The notes under the pieces are model-generated. The model had not been told where the DNA came from. It was given only the letters and a program-made list of their open reading frames with translations, and did not search any database. 64,000 nucleotides of DNA from Kitasatospora herbaricolor (lineage in GTDB: Bacteria > Actinomycetota > Actinomycetes > Streptomycetales > Streptomycetaceae), in NCBI RefSeq assembly GCF_030813695.1, contig NZ_JAUSVA010000002.1:1674001-1738000 (forward strand), read 5' to 3'. The translations under genes and the position numbers were made by a program. This document shows, one piece after another, positions 53,349 to 61,568 of the stretch. The first letter of the stretch is position 1. The number at the start of each line of letters is the position of its first letter.

Positions 53349-53609
53349 ATGTCATTTCTGTGGGCGATCATCGCCGGTCTGATCATCGGCCTGCTCGCGA
53401 GGCTGCTGCTGCCGGGCCGGCAACCGATTCCGATCTGGCTGACGATCCTGCTCGGAGTGGTCGGCGCCGTGGCCGGCAACGCCCTCGCCAGTGGCCTCGG
53501 GGTCCGCGACACCGGCGGGATCGACTGGATCCGGCACCTGCTCCAGATCGGCGTGGCCGCCGCGCTGATCACCGTGGTCAGCCCGGCCTGGGGCCGTCGC
53601 CGAAGCTGA
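53349..53609 (+). CDS. GlsB/YeaQ/YmgE-family small membrane protein
   Basis: The 86-residue protein has an ATG behind GAGGAG. Three hydrophobic helices with the family signature: SFLWAIIAGLIIGLLARLLLPG, IPIWLTILLGVVGAVAGNALASGLG, and a final helix LLQIGVAAALITVV. These small proteins are often annotated as transglycosylase-associated or general stress proteins; molecular function is unknown. It is a single gene with its own strong Shine-Dalgarno. Confidence 0.88.
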   Translation: MSFLWAIIAGLIIGLLARLLLPGRQPIPIWLTILLGVVGAVAGNALASGLGVRDTGGIDWIRHLLQIGVAAALITVVSPAWGRRRS

Positions 53610-53776
53610 CCGGACTCCTGTCGCCGGCCCCGCCGCCCAGCACGGGCCGCGGGGCCGGTGGCCGTCCCGGCGGAGATTCTGACCTGGCGGCAGATTCTCC
53701 GTCGGCGAAGGAGTGCCGGGCGCGAAGAGGGGCAGGCGATGGACACCTGACGACTCCGCCGGAGGCTGCCGCGCAT

Positions 53777-54379
53777 ATGAACGCCCACACGAACCCGCCC
53801 GCCGAACCGCCCACCGACCCGGCCGGCACCGCGTTCACCGGCCGCTCCACCGCTCCGGGCGCGACGCCGGCACCCCCTGCGGCCACCCCCGCGACCGGCG
53901 GCGCCGGCACCGGCCCCGACCACCCCCGGCGGGGCACCCGGGTCGAGCGGTCGCTCCCCGCACACCTGGCCGGCCCCGTCCCCCGGACCCTGCGGATGGT
54001 GCTCCGCTACGACCCCGGGGCGCCGTACGAGGTCTCGCTGAGCTTTCCGGCGCCGGCCCTGCTGGCGGACGGCCTGGAGGTCGAGGACGGCGGCCGGGCC
54101 GAGGACGGCATCGTCTGGACCGTCGCCCGGGAGCTGCTGAATGAGGGCGTGCACGAGCCCGCCGGCCTGGGCGACCTGCGGCTGCGACCGGCGGGCGCCG
54201 GCCTGACGCGGCTGGAGTTCTACGGGGACGGCGGCGTCGCCCTCGTCCACACCGACACCGCCGGGCTGGCCGCCTTCCTCGCCGAGGCCGAGGAGTCGCT
54301 GCCGGCCGGCGAGGAGCACCACGGGATCGACTGGCCCGAGACCGTCGAGGCGCTGCTGCGCCACGCGAACCGGGCCTAG
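53777..54379 (+). CDS. SsgA-family sporulation/cell-division regulator (SALP)
   Basis: The product is 200 residues from ATG at 53777; the first 55 residues are Pro/Ala/Thr-rich and unfolded. The SsgA-like domain follows (ERSLPAHLAGPVPRTLRMVLRYDPGAPYEVSLSFPAPALLADG, then TVARELLNEGVHEPAGLGDLRLRP and ALVHTDTAGLAAFLAEAEESLPAGEE). SALPs are found only in sporulating actinomycetes and steer septum and wall remodelling during sporulation. This is a strong taxonomic marker. The N-terminal extension is unusual for the family; a later start is possible. Confidence 0.9.
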   Translation: MNAHTNPPAEPPTDPAGTAFTGRSTAPGATPAPPAATPATGGAGTGPDHPRRGTRVERSLPAHLAGPVPRTLRMVLRYDPGAPYEVSLSFPAPALLADGLEVEDGGRAEDGIVWTVARELLNEGVHEPAGLGDLRLRPAGAGLTRLEFYGDGGVALVHTDTAGLAAFLAEAEESLPAGEEHHGIDWPETVEALLRHANRA

Positions 54380-54780
54380 CATTCCGTTGCGCCATCGTCG
54401 TCCCCCGCCACGACGCGCGTCGTCCCGCGTCACGTGCGCGTGTGGGACGGCCGGCAAGCGCCCCGCTGTCCGGTCCGCGCGGAGGAGATCGGACAGCCGG
54501 ACCGGGTGGCGGCCCACGGCCCGGCCCGGGAGGACTGCGAGGAGGTCCGCAGGTGCGGCCAGGCCCCCGGAGAGCTGCCCGGTCGTGAGCGCTCCGGGTT
54601 CGCCGGGGACGTCGTGGACCTCGTCGCCGGGGACGGACCGGACGCAGTCGTGCCCGAGCACCCCCGCACCGCCGGCCGGCGCCTCGACGCGTCCTGGCGC
54701 CGGCTCGAACGTGTGCCGAGGCTGAGGGAGCGGGATCTGCCGAGGTTCACCGGCCAGGTGGTCATGCTGCCGGCCCTGGG
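54380..54780. other. Intergenic region without a convincing gene
   Basis: A plus-strand frame from GTG at 54434 (VRVWDGRQAPRCPVRAEEIGQP) is open and has modest codon bias. However, it runs on antisense into the HAD gene, has no clear ribosome-binding site and has no recognisable fold. It may be the worn remains of a gene. No strong terminator was noted. Confidence 0.4.
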
Positions 54781-55515
54781 TCACCCGGCCGTCAGGTCCG
54801 CCGGGCTCGCCGGGCCCGTCGGCCGCGCCGGACCGGCCGGAAGCTCCCGGCCGGGATCGGCGAGCAGAGCGGGCAGCCCCTCCAGCGAACGGAGCGCGCC
54901 GGGGGTGCGGCCGGTCCGGTCCAGCAGCACGGCCGCCATGCCCGCCGCCCGGGCGGCCGCCACGTCCTCCACCGGGTGGTCGCCGATGTGCAGGACCGCG
55001 GCGGGCGGGACGCCCAGCCGTTCGGCGGTGAGCCGGTAGATGCCGGGATCGGGTTTGTGGACGCCGCACTCGGCGGCCCTGGTGACCACGGTGAAGACGG
55101 TGTCCAGGCCGAGCGGACCGAGGTCGGTGATGCCGTTGGTGGTGAGCGCGAGCGGCAGCGAGGCGGCCAGCCGGCGCAGCACCTGTCCGGTCTCCGGGTA
55201 GAGCAGGGTGCGTTCGGCCCGGACGGCGAGGAAGGCCCGGTACACCTCCTCGGCGAGCGGACCGGGGCGCTCGCACCCGAGGCGCCTGGCGGACTCCGCG
55301 AGGGCCGCCCGGCGGATCTCGCCGAAGCCGGCCCCGGGCATCCGCCGCGCCACCTCCTCGCGGATCTCCTGCAGCCGGCCGACGGTGACGGCGCGTCCGC
55401 CGCAGGCTTCCGACAGCAGTCGGGCGGCGTGCGCGATCGCCGGGGCGAAGCCGGATCCGAAGTCCCACAGGGTGTCGTCCCCGTCGAAGGAGAGCGCCGC
55501 GACGGGCAGGGGCAT
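54781..55515 (-). CDS. HAD-superfamily hydrolase
   Basis: The product is 244 residues from the ATG at 55515. The four HAD motifs are present: I FDGDDTLWD (nucleophile Asp), II ALTTNGITD, III HKPDPGIY (Lys) and IV HIGDHPVEDVAAARAAGM. The cap domain between motifs I and II makes it a C1-type member (phosphoglycolate phosphatase or haloacid dehalogenase-like). Substrate not evident. The last 30 residues are Pro/Ala/Gly-rich. Confidence 0.88.
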   Translation of the reverse strand: MPLPVAALSFDGDDTLWDFGSGFAPAIAHAARLLSEACGGRAVTVGRLQEIREEVARRMPGAGFGEIRRAALAESARRLGCERPGPLAEEVYRAFLAVRAERTLLYPETGQVLRRLAASLPLALTTNGITDLGPLGLDTVFTVVTRAAECGVHKPDPGIYRLTAERLGVPPAAVLHIGDHPVEDVAAARAAGMAAVLLDRTGRTPGALRSLEGLPALLADPGRELPAGPARPTGPASPADLTAG

Positions 55516-56085
55516 GGCAGGGCTCCGTCCAGGTCCGTCCCGCGCACCGCCCCCGCTGGCGGACGCCGGACGCACCGACCCTATCCGGCCGGGGGTGGCC
55601 CGGCGCCGGTCGCGACCGGGCCTCTTCACCGGCCCGGCGCAGTCCGGGCCGACGCAGTCCGACAGCGCGGGGCCGACCGGGCGGCGGGCCGTGGCGGGCC
55701 GGGGCGGGCCGGTCCTGGCGGCGGGTCCGGTCCGCCGGGGATGCCCCGGCGGGCGGCGTGCCGCGTCCGCTGACGGTACGTCGGCGGCCTTGGCATGACG
55801 CCACGCAACAGCCATGTGAAATGAACATGTTGAAGGCTCCGACCGCATTGCGGGCGACTTCCGGCGGACCCTACGGTCGCTCCCGAGGCCGCCGGAGATC
55901 GCTCCCCCCGGCCACCGCGCCGGCCGGGCGGCACCCGGCCACCCGTACCCGCCCACCCACCGGCGGCCGCACCGTCACGCACCGGCACGACCGACCGGCC
56001 CAGGGGCACCCAGCCACCGGGCGGGCCGGGCCGTGCCCGTTCGGGAGCACGGGGCCGCCCACCCGTCCACGAAAGGGACAGCCTG
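55516..56085. other. Promoter region of the sulfatase operon, with an inverted repeat
   Basis: No gene is seen in 570 bp. An inverted repeat CATGT-N7-ACATG lies at 55813-55829 in a locally AT-richer stretch and may be a regulator site. Long open frames across this region continue into shadows of the sulfatase gene. Confidence 0.4.
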
Positions 56086-57498
56086 ATGAGCCGGAACGAC
56101 CGGAACCTCGTCGGACGGCGGGGATTCCTCGCCGGAGCAGCCGCCGTCGCCGCCGCACCCTCCCTGGGCGCCCTGGCCGCCGCGGCCCCGGCGGCGGCCG
56201 CACCCGCCGCCTCCGCCGCGCGCCCCAACATCCTGGTCATCCTCACCGACGACCAGCCCAAGCAGACCGAGTGGGCCACCCCCAAGACCGTCGCCTGGCT
56301 CGCCGACCAGGGCGTACGGTTCACCGCCGGCCACGTCGCGACCCCGCTCTGCGCACCGTCCCGCTCGTCGATCTTCTCCGGCCGCCAGGCGCACAACCAC
56401 GGCGTGCTCGACAACTCCTCGCCGTACAACCTCGACCAGCACACCACCGTGCAGCGCTACCTCAAGCAGGCCGGCTACCGCACCGGCCTGTTCGGCAAGT
56501 ACCTGAACGCGTGGCACGCCGCCGACAACCCGCCGCACTTCGAGGAGTGGCTGCTGGAGAGCCCGGTCGTCTACAACGACGGCACCTGGAACGACAACGG
56601 CACGGTGCGGGCCATCCCCGGCTACAGCACCACGGTCATCAAGAACCGCACCCTCGCCTTCCTCGACAAGGCCGCCGCCGACCCCCGGCCGTGGTTCGCG
56701 TTCGTCGCGCCGAAGGCCTCGCACGAACCGAACACACCCGAGGCGAAGTACGCCGACACGCCCGTCCCCGCGTGGAACGGCCGGCCCGGCGTCACCGAGC
56801 CGGACCGCAGCGACAAGCCGGACTTCATCCAGAACGCCACCGGCACCCTGGCCGACGCGCAGGCGCTGCGCCGCCGCCAGCTCCGCACCCTGCTCTCGGT
56901 CGACGACGCCGTGCAGGCCTTCCACGACAAGCTGGCCGCGCTCGGCCAGTTGGAGAACACCCTGGTCTTCTACCTCGGCGACAACGGGTACACCTGGGCC
57001 GACCACGGGTGGCTGAAGAAGTCGGTGCCCTACCGGCCCTCGATCGAGGTGCCGTTCTACGTCTCCTGGCCGGCCGGCGGGCTCGGCTCCGGCACCGTCG
57101 ACAACCGGATCGTGGCCAACATCGACATCGCCCCGACCATCCTGGACGCGGCCGGCATCACGCCCGACACCCCGCAGGACGGTCACTCGCTGCTGACCGG
57201 GTACAGCCGCGACCACCTGCTCGTCGAATGGTGGAAGCACGGCACCGCGGCGGGCGGCCCGCACACCTGGTCCTCGTACGTCAGCGACACCGAGCAGTAC
57301 ACCGAGTACTACCAGATCCACACCGACGCGGCCGGCAAGCCCGCCGGCACCGGATCGGTGCTGTTCCGCGAGTACTACGATCTCGTCAACGACCCGCACC
57401 AGCTGACCAACAAGCTCTACCAGGCCACCCCGCAGCAGGAGCAGCAGCTCGGCATCCCGGCGCTGGCCGCCGCGCTGGCCGCCGAGCGCTCGGCCTGA
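56086..57498 (+). CDS. Tat-exported sulfatase (formylglycine-dependent)
   Basis: The 470-residue protein has a Tat signal peptide (GRRGFLAGAAAVAAAPSLGALAAAAP, cleavage about residue 40). The sulfatase domain begins RPNILVILTDDQ (metal Asp 55-56). The CxPSR motif is complete at 89-93 (LCAPSRSSIFSGR), where Cys must be converted to formylglycine. The later block KYLNAWH, the ligand Asp/Asn in FYLGDNGYTWADHG, and FYVSWPAGG follow. It resembles actinobacterial choline-sulfatase or arylsulfatase-like secreted enzymes. The modifying enzyme is encoded 150 bp downstream. Substrate unknown. Confidence 0.92.
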   Translation: MSRNDRNLVGRRGFLAGAAAVAAAPSLGALAAAAPAAAAPAASAARPNILVILTDDQPKQTEWATPKTVAWLADQGVRFTAGHVATPLCAPSRSSIFSGRQAHNHGVLDNSSPYNLDQHTTVQRYLKQAGYRTGLFGKYLNAWHAADNPPHFEEWLLESPVVYNDGTWNDNGTVRAIPGYSTTVIKNRTLAFLDKAAADPRPWFAFVAPKASHEPNTPEAKYADTPVPAWNGRPGVTEPDRSDKPDFIQNATGTLADAQALRRRQLRTLLSVDDAVQAFHDKLAALGQLENTLVFYLGDNGYTWADHGWLKKSVPYRPSIEVPFYVSWPAGGLGSGTVDNRIVANIDIAPTILDAAGITPDTPQDGHSLLTGYSRDHLLVEWWKHGTAAGGPHTWSSYVSDTEQYTEYYQIHTDAAGKPAGTGSVLFREYYDLVNDPHQLTNKLYQATPQQEQQLGIPALAAALAAERSA

Positions 57499-57515
57499 CC
57501 CGCTCGGCCTGACCC
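57488..57515 (+). repeat. 14-bp tandem duplication across the sulfatase stop codon
   Basis: GCTCGGCCTGACCC occurs twice in direct succession (57488-57501 and 57502-57515). The first copy carries the TGA stop (57496-57498). Confidence 0.8.
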
Positions 57516-57647
57516 GCCGGATCCGTGCCGGCGGGTCCGTGCCACCGGGTCCGTCCCCCACCGGGCCCCGGGCGGGCGGGCCGGAGCACCACGCTCCGGC
57601 CCGCCCGCCGGCCGTCCCCGCCACCCCGACGACCCCTGGACGTACCG

Positions 57648-58652
57648 ATGCTCGCCTGCTGCGCCCCGCAGAACCCCTCCTTCGGCCAGAACGCCTCCTG
57701 CGGCGGGCGATCGGCCGGCCCGGCGCTGCTCACCCTCGCACTCCCGGCCGCCCGGCCGCCGGCCCCGGCCGCGGCGCCGTCCCCCGCCGCGCTGCGGGCC
57801 GCCCGCGGCCTGCTCGACCTGCCCGGCGGGCGGTTCCTGATGGGCACCGACGACCCCGCGGGCTTCCCCGCCGACGGCGAGGGACCGGTCCGCGAGGTGG
57901 GGGTCGGCGCCTTCCGGATCGCCCCGACGACCGTCACCAACGCCGAGTTCGCCTCCTTCGTCAAGGAGACCGGCCACACCACCGACGCCGAACGCTTCGG
58001 CTTCTCCTTCGTCTTCGGCGGCTTCCTGTCCGAGGAGCTGCGGGCCGCCTCCCGCACGGTCGTCGGCACCCCCTGGTGGCACGCGGTGGAGGGCGCGGAC
58101 TGGCGGCACCCCGAAGGGCCCGGGTCCGGCTTCGCCGCCCGGCAGAACCACCCGGTGGTGCACGTCTCCTGGAACGACGCCCGGGCCTACTGCGCGTGGT
58201 CCGGCACCCGGCTGCCCACCGAGGCCGAATGGGAGTACGCCGCGCGCGGCGGCCTGGAGCAGCGGCGCTACCCCTGGGGCGACGAACTGGCCCCGGGCGG
58301 GCGGGAGATGCTCAACATCTGGCAGGGTGTCTTCCCGACCTCGAACACCGGACGGCACCGCGGCACCGCCCCCGTCCGCTCCTACCGCCCGAACGGCTTC
58401 GGCCTGTTCAACACGGTCGGCAACGTGTGGGAGTGGTGCGCCGACTACTTCAGCGCGGACTTCCACCGCACCGGGCCGCGGACCGACCCGGCGGGCCCGC
58501 CGAGCGGCAGCGCACGGGTGATGCGCGGCGGCTCGCACATGTGCCACGACTCCTACTGCAACCGCTACCGGGTGGCCGCCCGCAGCTCCAACACGCCCGA
58601 CAGCTCCACCGGGAACACCGGCTTCCGGGTGGCCTCGGCCGCCCGAGGCTGA
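57648..58652 (+). CDS. Formylglycine-generating enzyme (FGE/SUMF1 family)
   Basis: The product is 334 residues from ATG at 57648. The N-terminus is Cys-rich (MLACCAPQNPSFGQNASCGG) and precedes the FGE fold. Family blocks: LPGGRFLMGTDD, GETGHTTDAERFGFSFVFGG-like region, NHPVVHVSWNDARAYCAWSGTRLPTEAEWEYAARGG, YPWGDEL, FNTVGNVWEWCADYF and RGGSHMCHDSYCNRYRVAARSSNTPDSSTGNTGFR. The copper-binding active-site cysteines are at about 299 and 304. It oxidises the sulfatase CxPSR Cys; because it must act before or during Tat export, the pair acts in the cytoplasm. Confidence 0.93.
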   Translation: MLACCAPQNPSFGQNASCGGRSAGPALLTLALPAARPPAPAAAPSPAALRAARGLLDLPGGRFLMGTDDPAGFPADGEGPVREVGVGAFRIAPTTVTNAEFASFVKETGHTTDAERFGFSFVFGGFLSEELRAASRTVVGTPWWHAVEGADWRHPEGPGSGFAARQNHPVVHVSWNDARAYCAWSGTRLPTEAEWEYAARGGLEQRRYPWGDELAPGGREMLNIWQGVFPTSNTGRHRGTAPVRSYRPNGFGLFNTVGNVWEWCADYFSADFHRTGPRTDPAGPPSGSARVMRGGSHMCHDSYCNRYRVAARSSNTPDSSTGNTGFRVASAARG

Positions 58653-58660
58653 GGCCCAAC

Positions 58661-58701
58661 GGCCCGCCGGGGCAGCGCCGGGCGCACTGCCCCGGCGGGC
58701 C
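58661..58701. terminator. Perfect 15-bp inverted-repeat terminator
   Basis: GGCCCGCCGGGGCAG (58661-58675) and its exact complement (58687-58701) around an 11-nt loop, 8 bp after the FGE stop. It lies directly next to the stop of the minus-strand GH64 remnant (58705), so it serves both directions. Confidence 0.8.
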
Positions 58702-58704
58702 CGG

Positions 58705-59020
58705 TCACCGGCCGATCCCGATGGTGAGCCGGCTCGGCGGGTCGGCGTCGGGCAGGATCCGCACCGAGCTCTGGTCGTTGACGTCGTCGTAGGCGAACCC
58801 GCAGGCCCGGTGGCCCAGGCCGACGCAGTGGAAGAACCCGGCGTAGTCGTTCTTGGCGGTGGGGGCCGGGTAGTACGCGCCCGGGGCGTACCACCTGGTG
58901 GTGTCGAGCGCGACGCCCCGGTTGAAGGCGGCGCAGTGGCCGTCCCGAGGACGAGCACGTAGACCTGACTGTCGGGCCGGATGCCGCGGGTGTTGTTCCG
59001 GAACACGACGGGGAGGGTAC
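58705..59020 (-). pseudogene. Beta-1,3-glucanase (GH64-like) remnant with internal deletion and frameshift
   Basis: On the minus strand, one frame reads LPVVFRNNTRGIRPDSQVYVLVLG, like the N-terminal strand of GH64 enzymes. A different frame then reads CAAFNRGVALDTTRWYAPGAYYPAP, HCVGLGHRACGFAYDDVND and ILPDADPPSRLTIGIGR to a TGA at 58705, like the C-terminal strands. The two meet at a shared GGGACGG near 58945. A full GH64 domain is about 350-380 residues; only about 100 remain, so roughly 250 residues have been lost with a frame change. Confidence 0.6.
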
Positions 59021-59493
59021 CGGGGCCGCCCGGCGGGGGCGTGCCGCCACCGGGCGGCGGCGAGATCGACATCATGGAGAACGTCCAGGGCATCAACAAC
59101 GAGTGGGCCACGATGCCCTGCGGCACCGGCCCCGGCGGCCCCTGCGACGAGAAGTGCGGAATCGGCGGCCGGAAGGTGTGCAGCCCCGGCACCTGCCAGA
59201 GCGGCTTCCACACCCAAGGCATGGCGTGGGACCGCGGCACCAGCCCCGAGCAGGTGCGGTTCTACCTCGACGCCGCCGGCGGTGTCAGCGGCCTGGTCGA
59301 GGTCCGCCTCGACAGCCGGACCAACGCGCCGGTCGGCTCGTTCGCCGTCGCCGACACCGGCGGCTCGCAGAGCCGGCGGTCCGTGCCCGCCAACATCGCC
59401 GCCGTCACCGGCACCCACGACGTCCACCTGACGTTCACCAGCGGTCGGCCGGCCGACTTCGTCAATCTCAACTGGTTCGCCTTCGGCCACTGA
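59021..59493 (+). pseudogene. GH16 laminarinase remnant fused to CBM6-like end
   Basis: The plus-strand frame has a linker-like PPGGGVPPPGG, then GEIDIMENVQGINNEWATM, the GH16 catalytic EIDxxE motif, and GFHTQGMAWDRGTSPEQVRFYLD. The frame then jumps to SGLVEVRLDSRTNAPVGSFAVADTGGS, VPANIAAVTGTHDVHLTF and PADFVNLNWFAFGH, a CBM6-type C-terminus. There is no start, signal peptide or N-terminal GH16 part, and the C-terminal half of GH16 is missing. It is a remnant with at least two deletions, back to back with the GH64 remnant. Confidence 0.65.
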
Positions 59494-59730
59494 CCGTCCG
59501 CAGCCGGAACGCGGGGAGCGGCGGCCGTCCCACCGCGGGCGCCGCTCCCCGCACCACCTGCCCCTTCGCCCCTTCGCCCGCCACTTCGCCGGGGCCGCGC
59601 CGTTCCGGCATGCCGACGGCGGGTGTCCGGGCCGCCCCACGGCACCTCGGTCACCCGCCGTCGCTTCCCGACCGGCCCACACCGATCGGTCCTTGACCGC
59701 ACGCCCTCGTCGGCGGTCAGTCCATGGGGG

Positions 59731-60579
59731 TCAGTCCTTGACCGCGCCCGCCAGCCCGGAGACCAGCTTGCGCTGGACGGCCACGAAGAAGACCAGCACC
59801 GGCAGGGTCATCAGGGTGGACGCGGCCATGATCCCGCCCCAGTCGTTCTCGTCCGGCTTGAAGAAGACCAGCAGGGCCGAGGGGAGGGTCTGGTTCTGGG
59901 TGGCGCTGATGATGAAGGTCTTCGCGAAGACGAAGTCGTTCCAGGCCGCGATGAACGAGAACACGCTGGTCGCGGCGAGGCCCGGCGCGACCAGTGGCAG
60001 CAGGATCCGCCACAGGATGCGGGTGCGGCTCGCGCCGTCGATCTGGGCGGCCTCCTCGATGGAGACCGGAACGGCCGCGACGAAGCCCCGCATCATCCAG
60101 ATCCCGAACGGCAGCGAGAAGGCCAGCTGCACCAGGATCAGCGAGGCCAGCGTGTTCAGCCCGATGCCGGGAGCGAACCGGCCGGCGTCGCGGAACATGA
60201 AGAACAGCGGGATGGTCAGCGCCTCGACCGGGATCATCTGGGCGATCAGGAACATCACCATCACGGTGGTCCGGAACCGGAACCTGAACCGGGTCACCGC
60301 CACCGCCGCCAGGAAGACCACCACGCCGGACAGCACCACCACCGCCAGCGCGATCACCACGCTGTTGAGGAAGTACCGGCCGAAGCCGTCCACTCCGAGG
60401 ACCTGCCGGAAGCTCTCCAGCGTGGGGTGCGTCGTCCAGGGCCTGGGGTGCAGCGACTGCACCTCGCCCTTGGGCTTGAACGCGGAGAGCACCATCCAGA
60501 AGATCGGGAATGCGGCGACCACGGCCACCAGGTAGGCGGTGGAGTTGGCGGCCAGGCGCCAACGGCTGCGGGTGTTCAC
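59731..60579 (-). CDS. ABC sugar transporter permease (MalG-like)
   Basis: The 282-residue protein starts with GTG overlapping the MalF-like stop (GTGA). Six helices and the binding-protein-dependent permease EAA loop (VPVSIEEAAQIDGASRTRILWRILLPLVAPGL). It begins with the usual YLVAVVAAFPIFWMVLSAFKPKGEV of carbohydrate permeases. It forms the importer with 60576-61553 and the lipoprotein at 61569. No ATPase gene is present, so it probably uses a shared MsiK-type ATPase encoded elsewhere. Confidence 0.92.
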   Translation of the reverse strand: MNTRSRWRLAANSTAYLVAVVAAFPIFWMVLSAFKPKGEVQSLHPRPWTTHPTLESFRQVLGVDGFGRYFLNSVVIALAVVVLSGVVVFLAAVAVTRFRFRFRTTVMVMFLIAQMIPVEALTIPLFFMFRDAGRFAPGIGLNTLASLILVQLAFSLPFGIWMMRGFVAAVPVSIEEAAQIDGASRTRILWRILLPLVAPGLAATSVFSFIAAWNDFVFAKTFIISATQNQTLPSALLVFFKPDENDWGGIMAASTLMTLPVLVFFVAVQRKLVSGLAGAVKD

Positions 60580-61553
60580 AGTTCGTTCCCCGTACGTCGC
60601 AGGGTGCGGATGTAGAGGGCCGTCGGGATGACCAGGATCAACAGCATGATCACGCCGATGGCCGCGCCGAGCCCGTACTGCGAGGAGGCGAAGGCCTTCT
60701 GGTACGCGTACACGTTGAGCACCAGGTTCTGCCCGGCGATGCCGCCGCCCGTGGTCATCACGTAGATCTGGGTGAAGACCTTGAAGTCCCAGATCACCGA
60801 CTGGATCACCACGATGGTCAGGATCGGGCGCAGCATCGGGGCGGTGACCCGGCGGAACGTCGTCCAGGTGTTGGCACCGTCCAGCGAGGCGGCCTCCAGG
60901 ATCTCGGCCGGGATCGCGTTGATGCCCGCGTACAGCGTGACCATCACGAACGGGTAGGAGTGCCAGACGACCACCGCGCCGACGATCAGGAACGCCGTCC
61001 ACTTGTCGTAGAACCAGTTGTACTCGTGGAAGCCCGACAGGCCCAGCTTCACCAGGAGGTCGTTGACCAGGCCGAGGTTGGTGTCGAACAGGAAGCTCCA
61101 CACCGTGGAGCCGGTCATGGCCGGTGCCGCCCAGGCCGCCATCGAGGCGGTGGTGAGCACGAGCCGGGCGGTCCGGCCGATCCTGGTCAGCAGGACGGCG
61201 AGGGCCGCGCCCACCACCAGCGTCGCGACCACGCAGAAGGCCGCGAAGCCGACGGTCTGCGCCAGCACCGTCCAGAACTGCTGGTCCGTCAGGATGCCGC
61301 GGTAGTTGTCGAAGCCGACGAAGCGGGTGGGCACGCCGCCCGACGCCTGCGCCTGGCCGAAGTCGAGCACCGAGAGCAGGCCCAGCTGGTAGATCGGGTA
61401 CGCGACCAGCGGGATCAGGATGACGGCGGCCGGCAGGAGCAGCAGCAGCGGGGTGCGGCGCCGGCCGCGCGGGGGCGCGGCCGGGCCGGCGCCCCGGCGG
61501 CGCCCCGCGGGGGGAGCGGACGCCGCCGGGGCGGTCGTGGTGGGTGCGGACAC
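60576..61553 (-). CDS. ABC sugar transporter permease (MalF-like)
   Basis: The product is 325 residues from GTG at 61553. An N-terminal Ala/Pro/Gly/Arg-rich cytoplasmic extension is followed by six helices. LLPAAVILIPLVAYPIYQLGLLSVLDF is TM1, and the EAA loop is IPAEILEAASLDGANTWTTFRRVTAPMLRPIL. It pairs with the MalG-like permease, whose start its stop overlaps. The lipoprotein gene lies 15 bp upstream. Confidence 0.92.
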   Translation of the reverse strand: MSAPTTTAPAASAPPAGRRRGAGPAAPPRGRRRTPLLLLLPAAVILIPLVAYPIYQLGLLSVLDFGQAQASGGVPTRFVGFDNYRGILTDQQFWTVLAQTVGFAAFCVVATLVVGAALAVLLTRIGRTARLVLTTASMAAWAAPAMTGSTVWSFLFDTNLGLVNDLLVKLGLSGFHEYNWFYDKWTAFLIVGAVVVWHSYPFVMVTLYAGINAIPAEILEAASLDGANTWTTFRRVTAPMLRPILTIVVIQSVIWDFKVFTQIYVMTTGGGIAGQNLVLNVYAYQKAFASSQYGLGAAIGVIMLLILVIPTALYIRTLRRTGNEL

Positions 61554-61568
61554 GGGCGGGACCTGCTC

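Noticed and set aside
54434..55039. 201-codon plus-strand gene after ssgA-like
   Set aside because: It runs antisense over the HAD gene, lacks a ribosome-binding site and shows no recognisable domain. At most the first part is a gene remnant.
55758..57512. 584-codon plus-strand frame overlapping the sulfatase
   Set aside because: It is a frame shadow; the Tat signal and CxPSR motif lie in the other frame, and this product is Arg/Pro-rich without fold.
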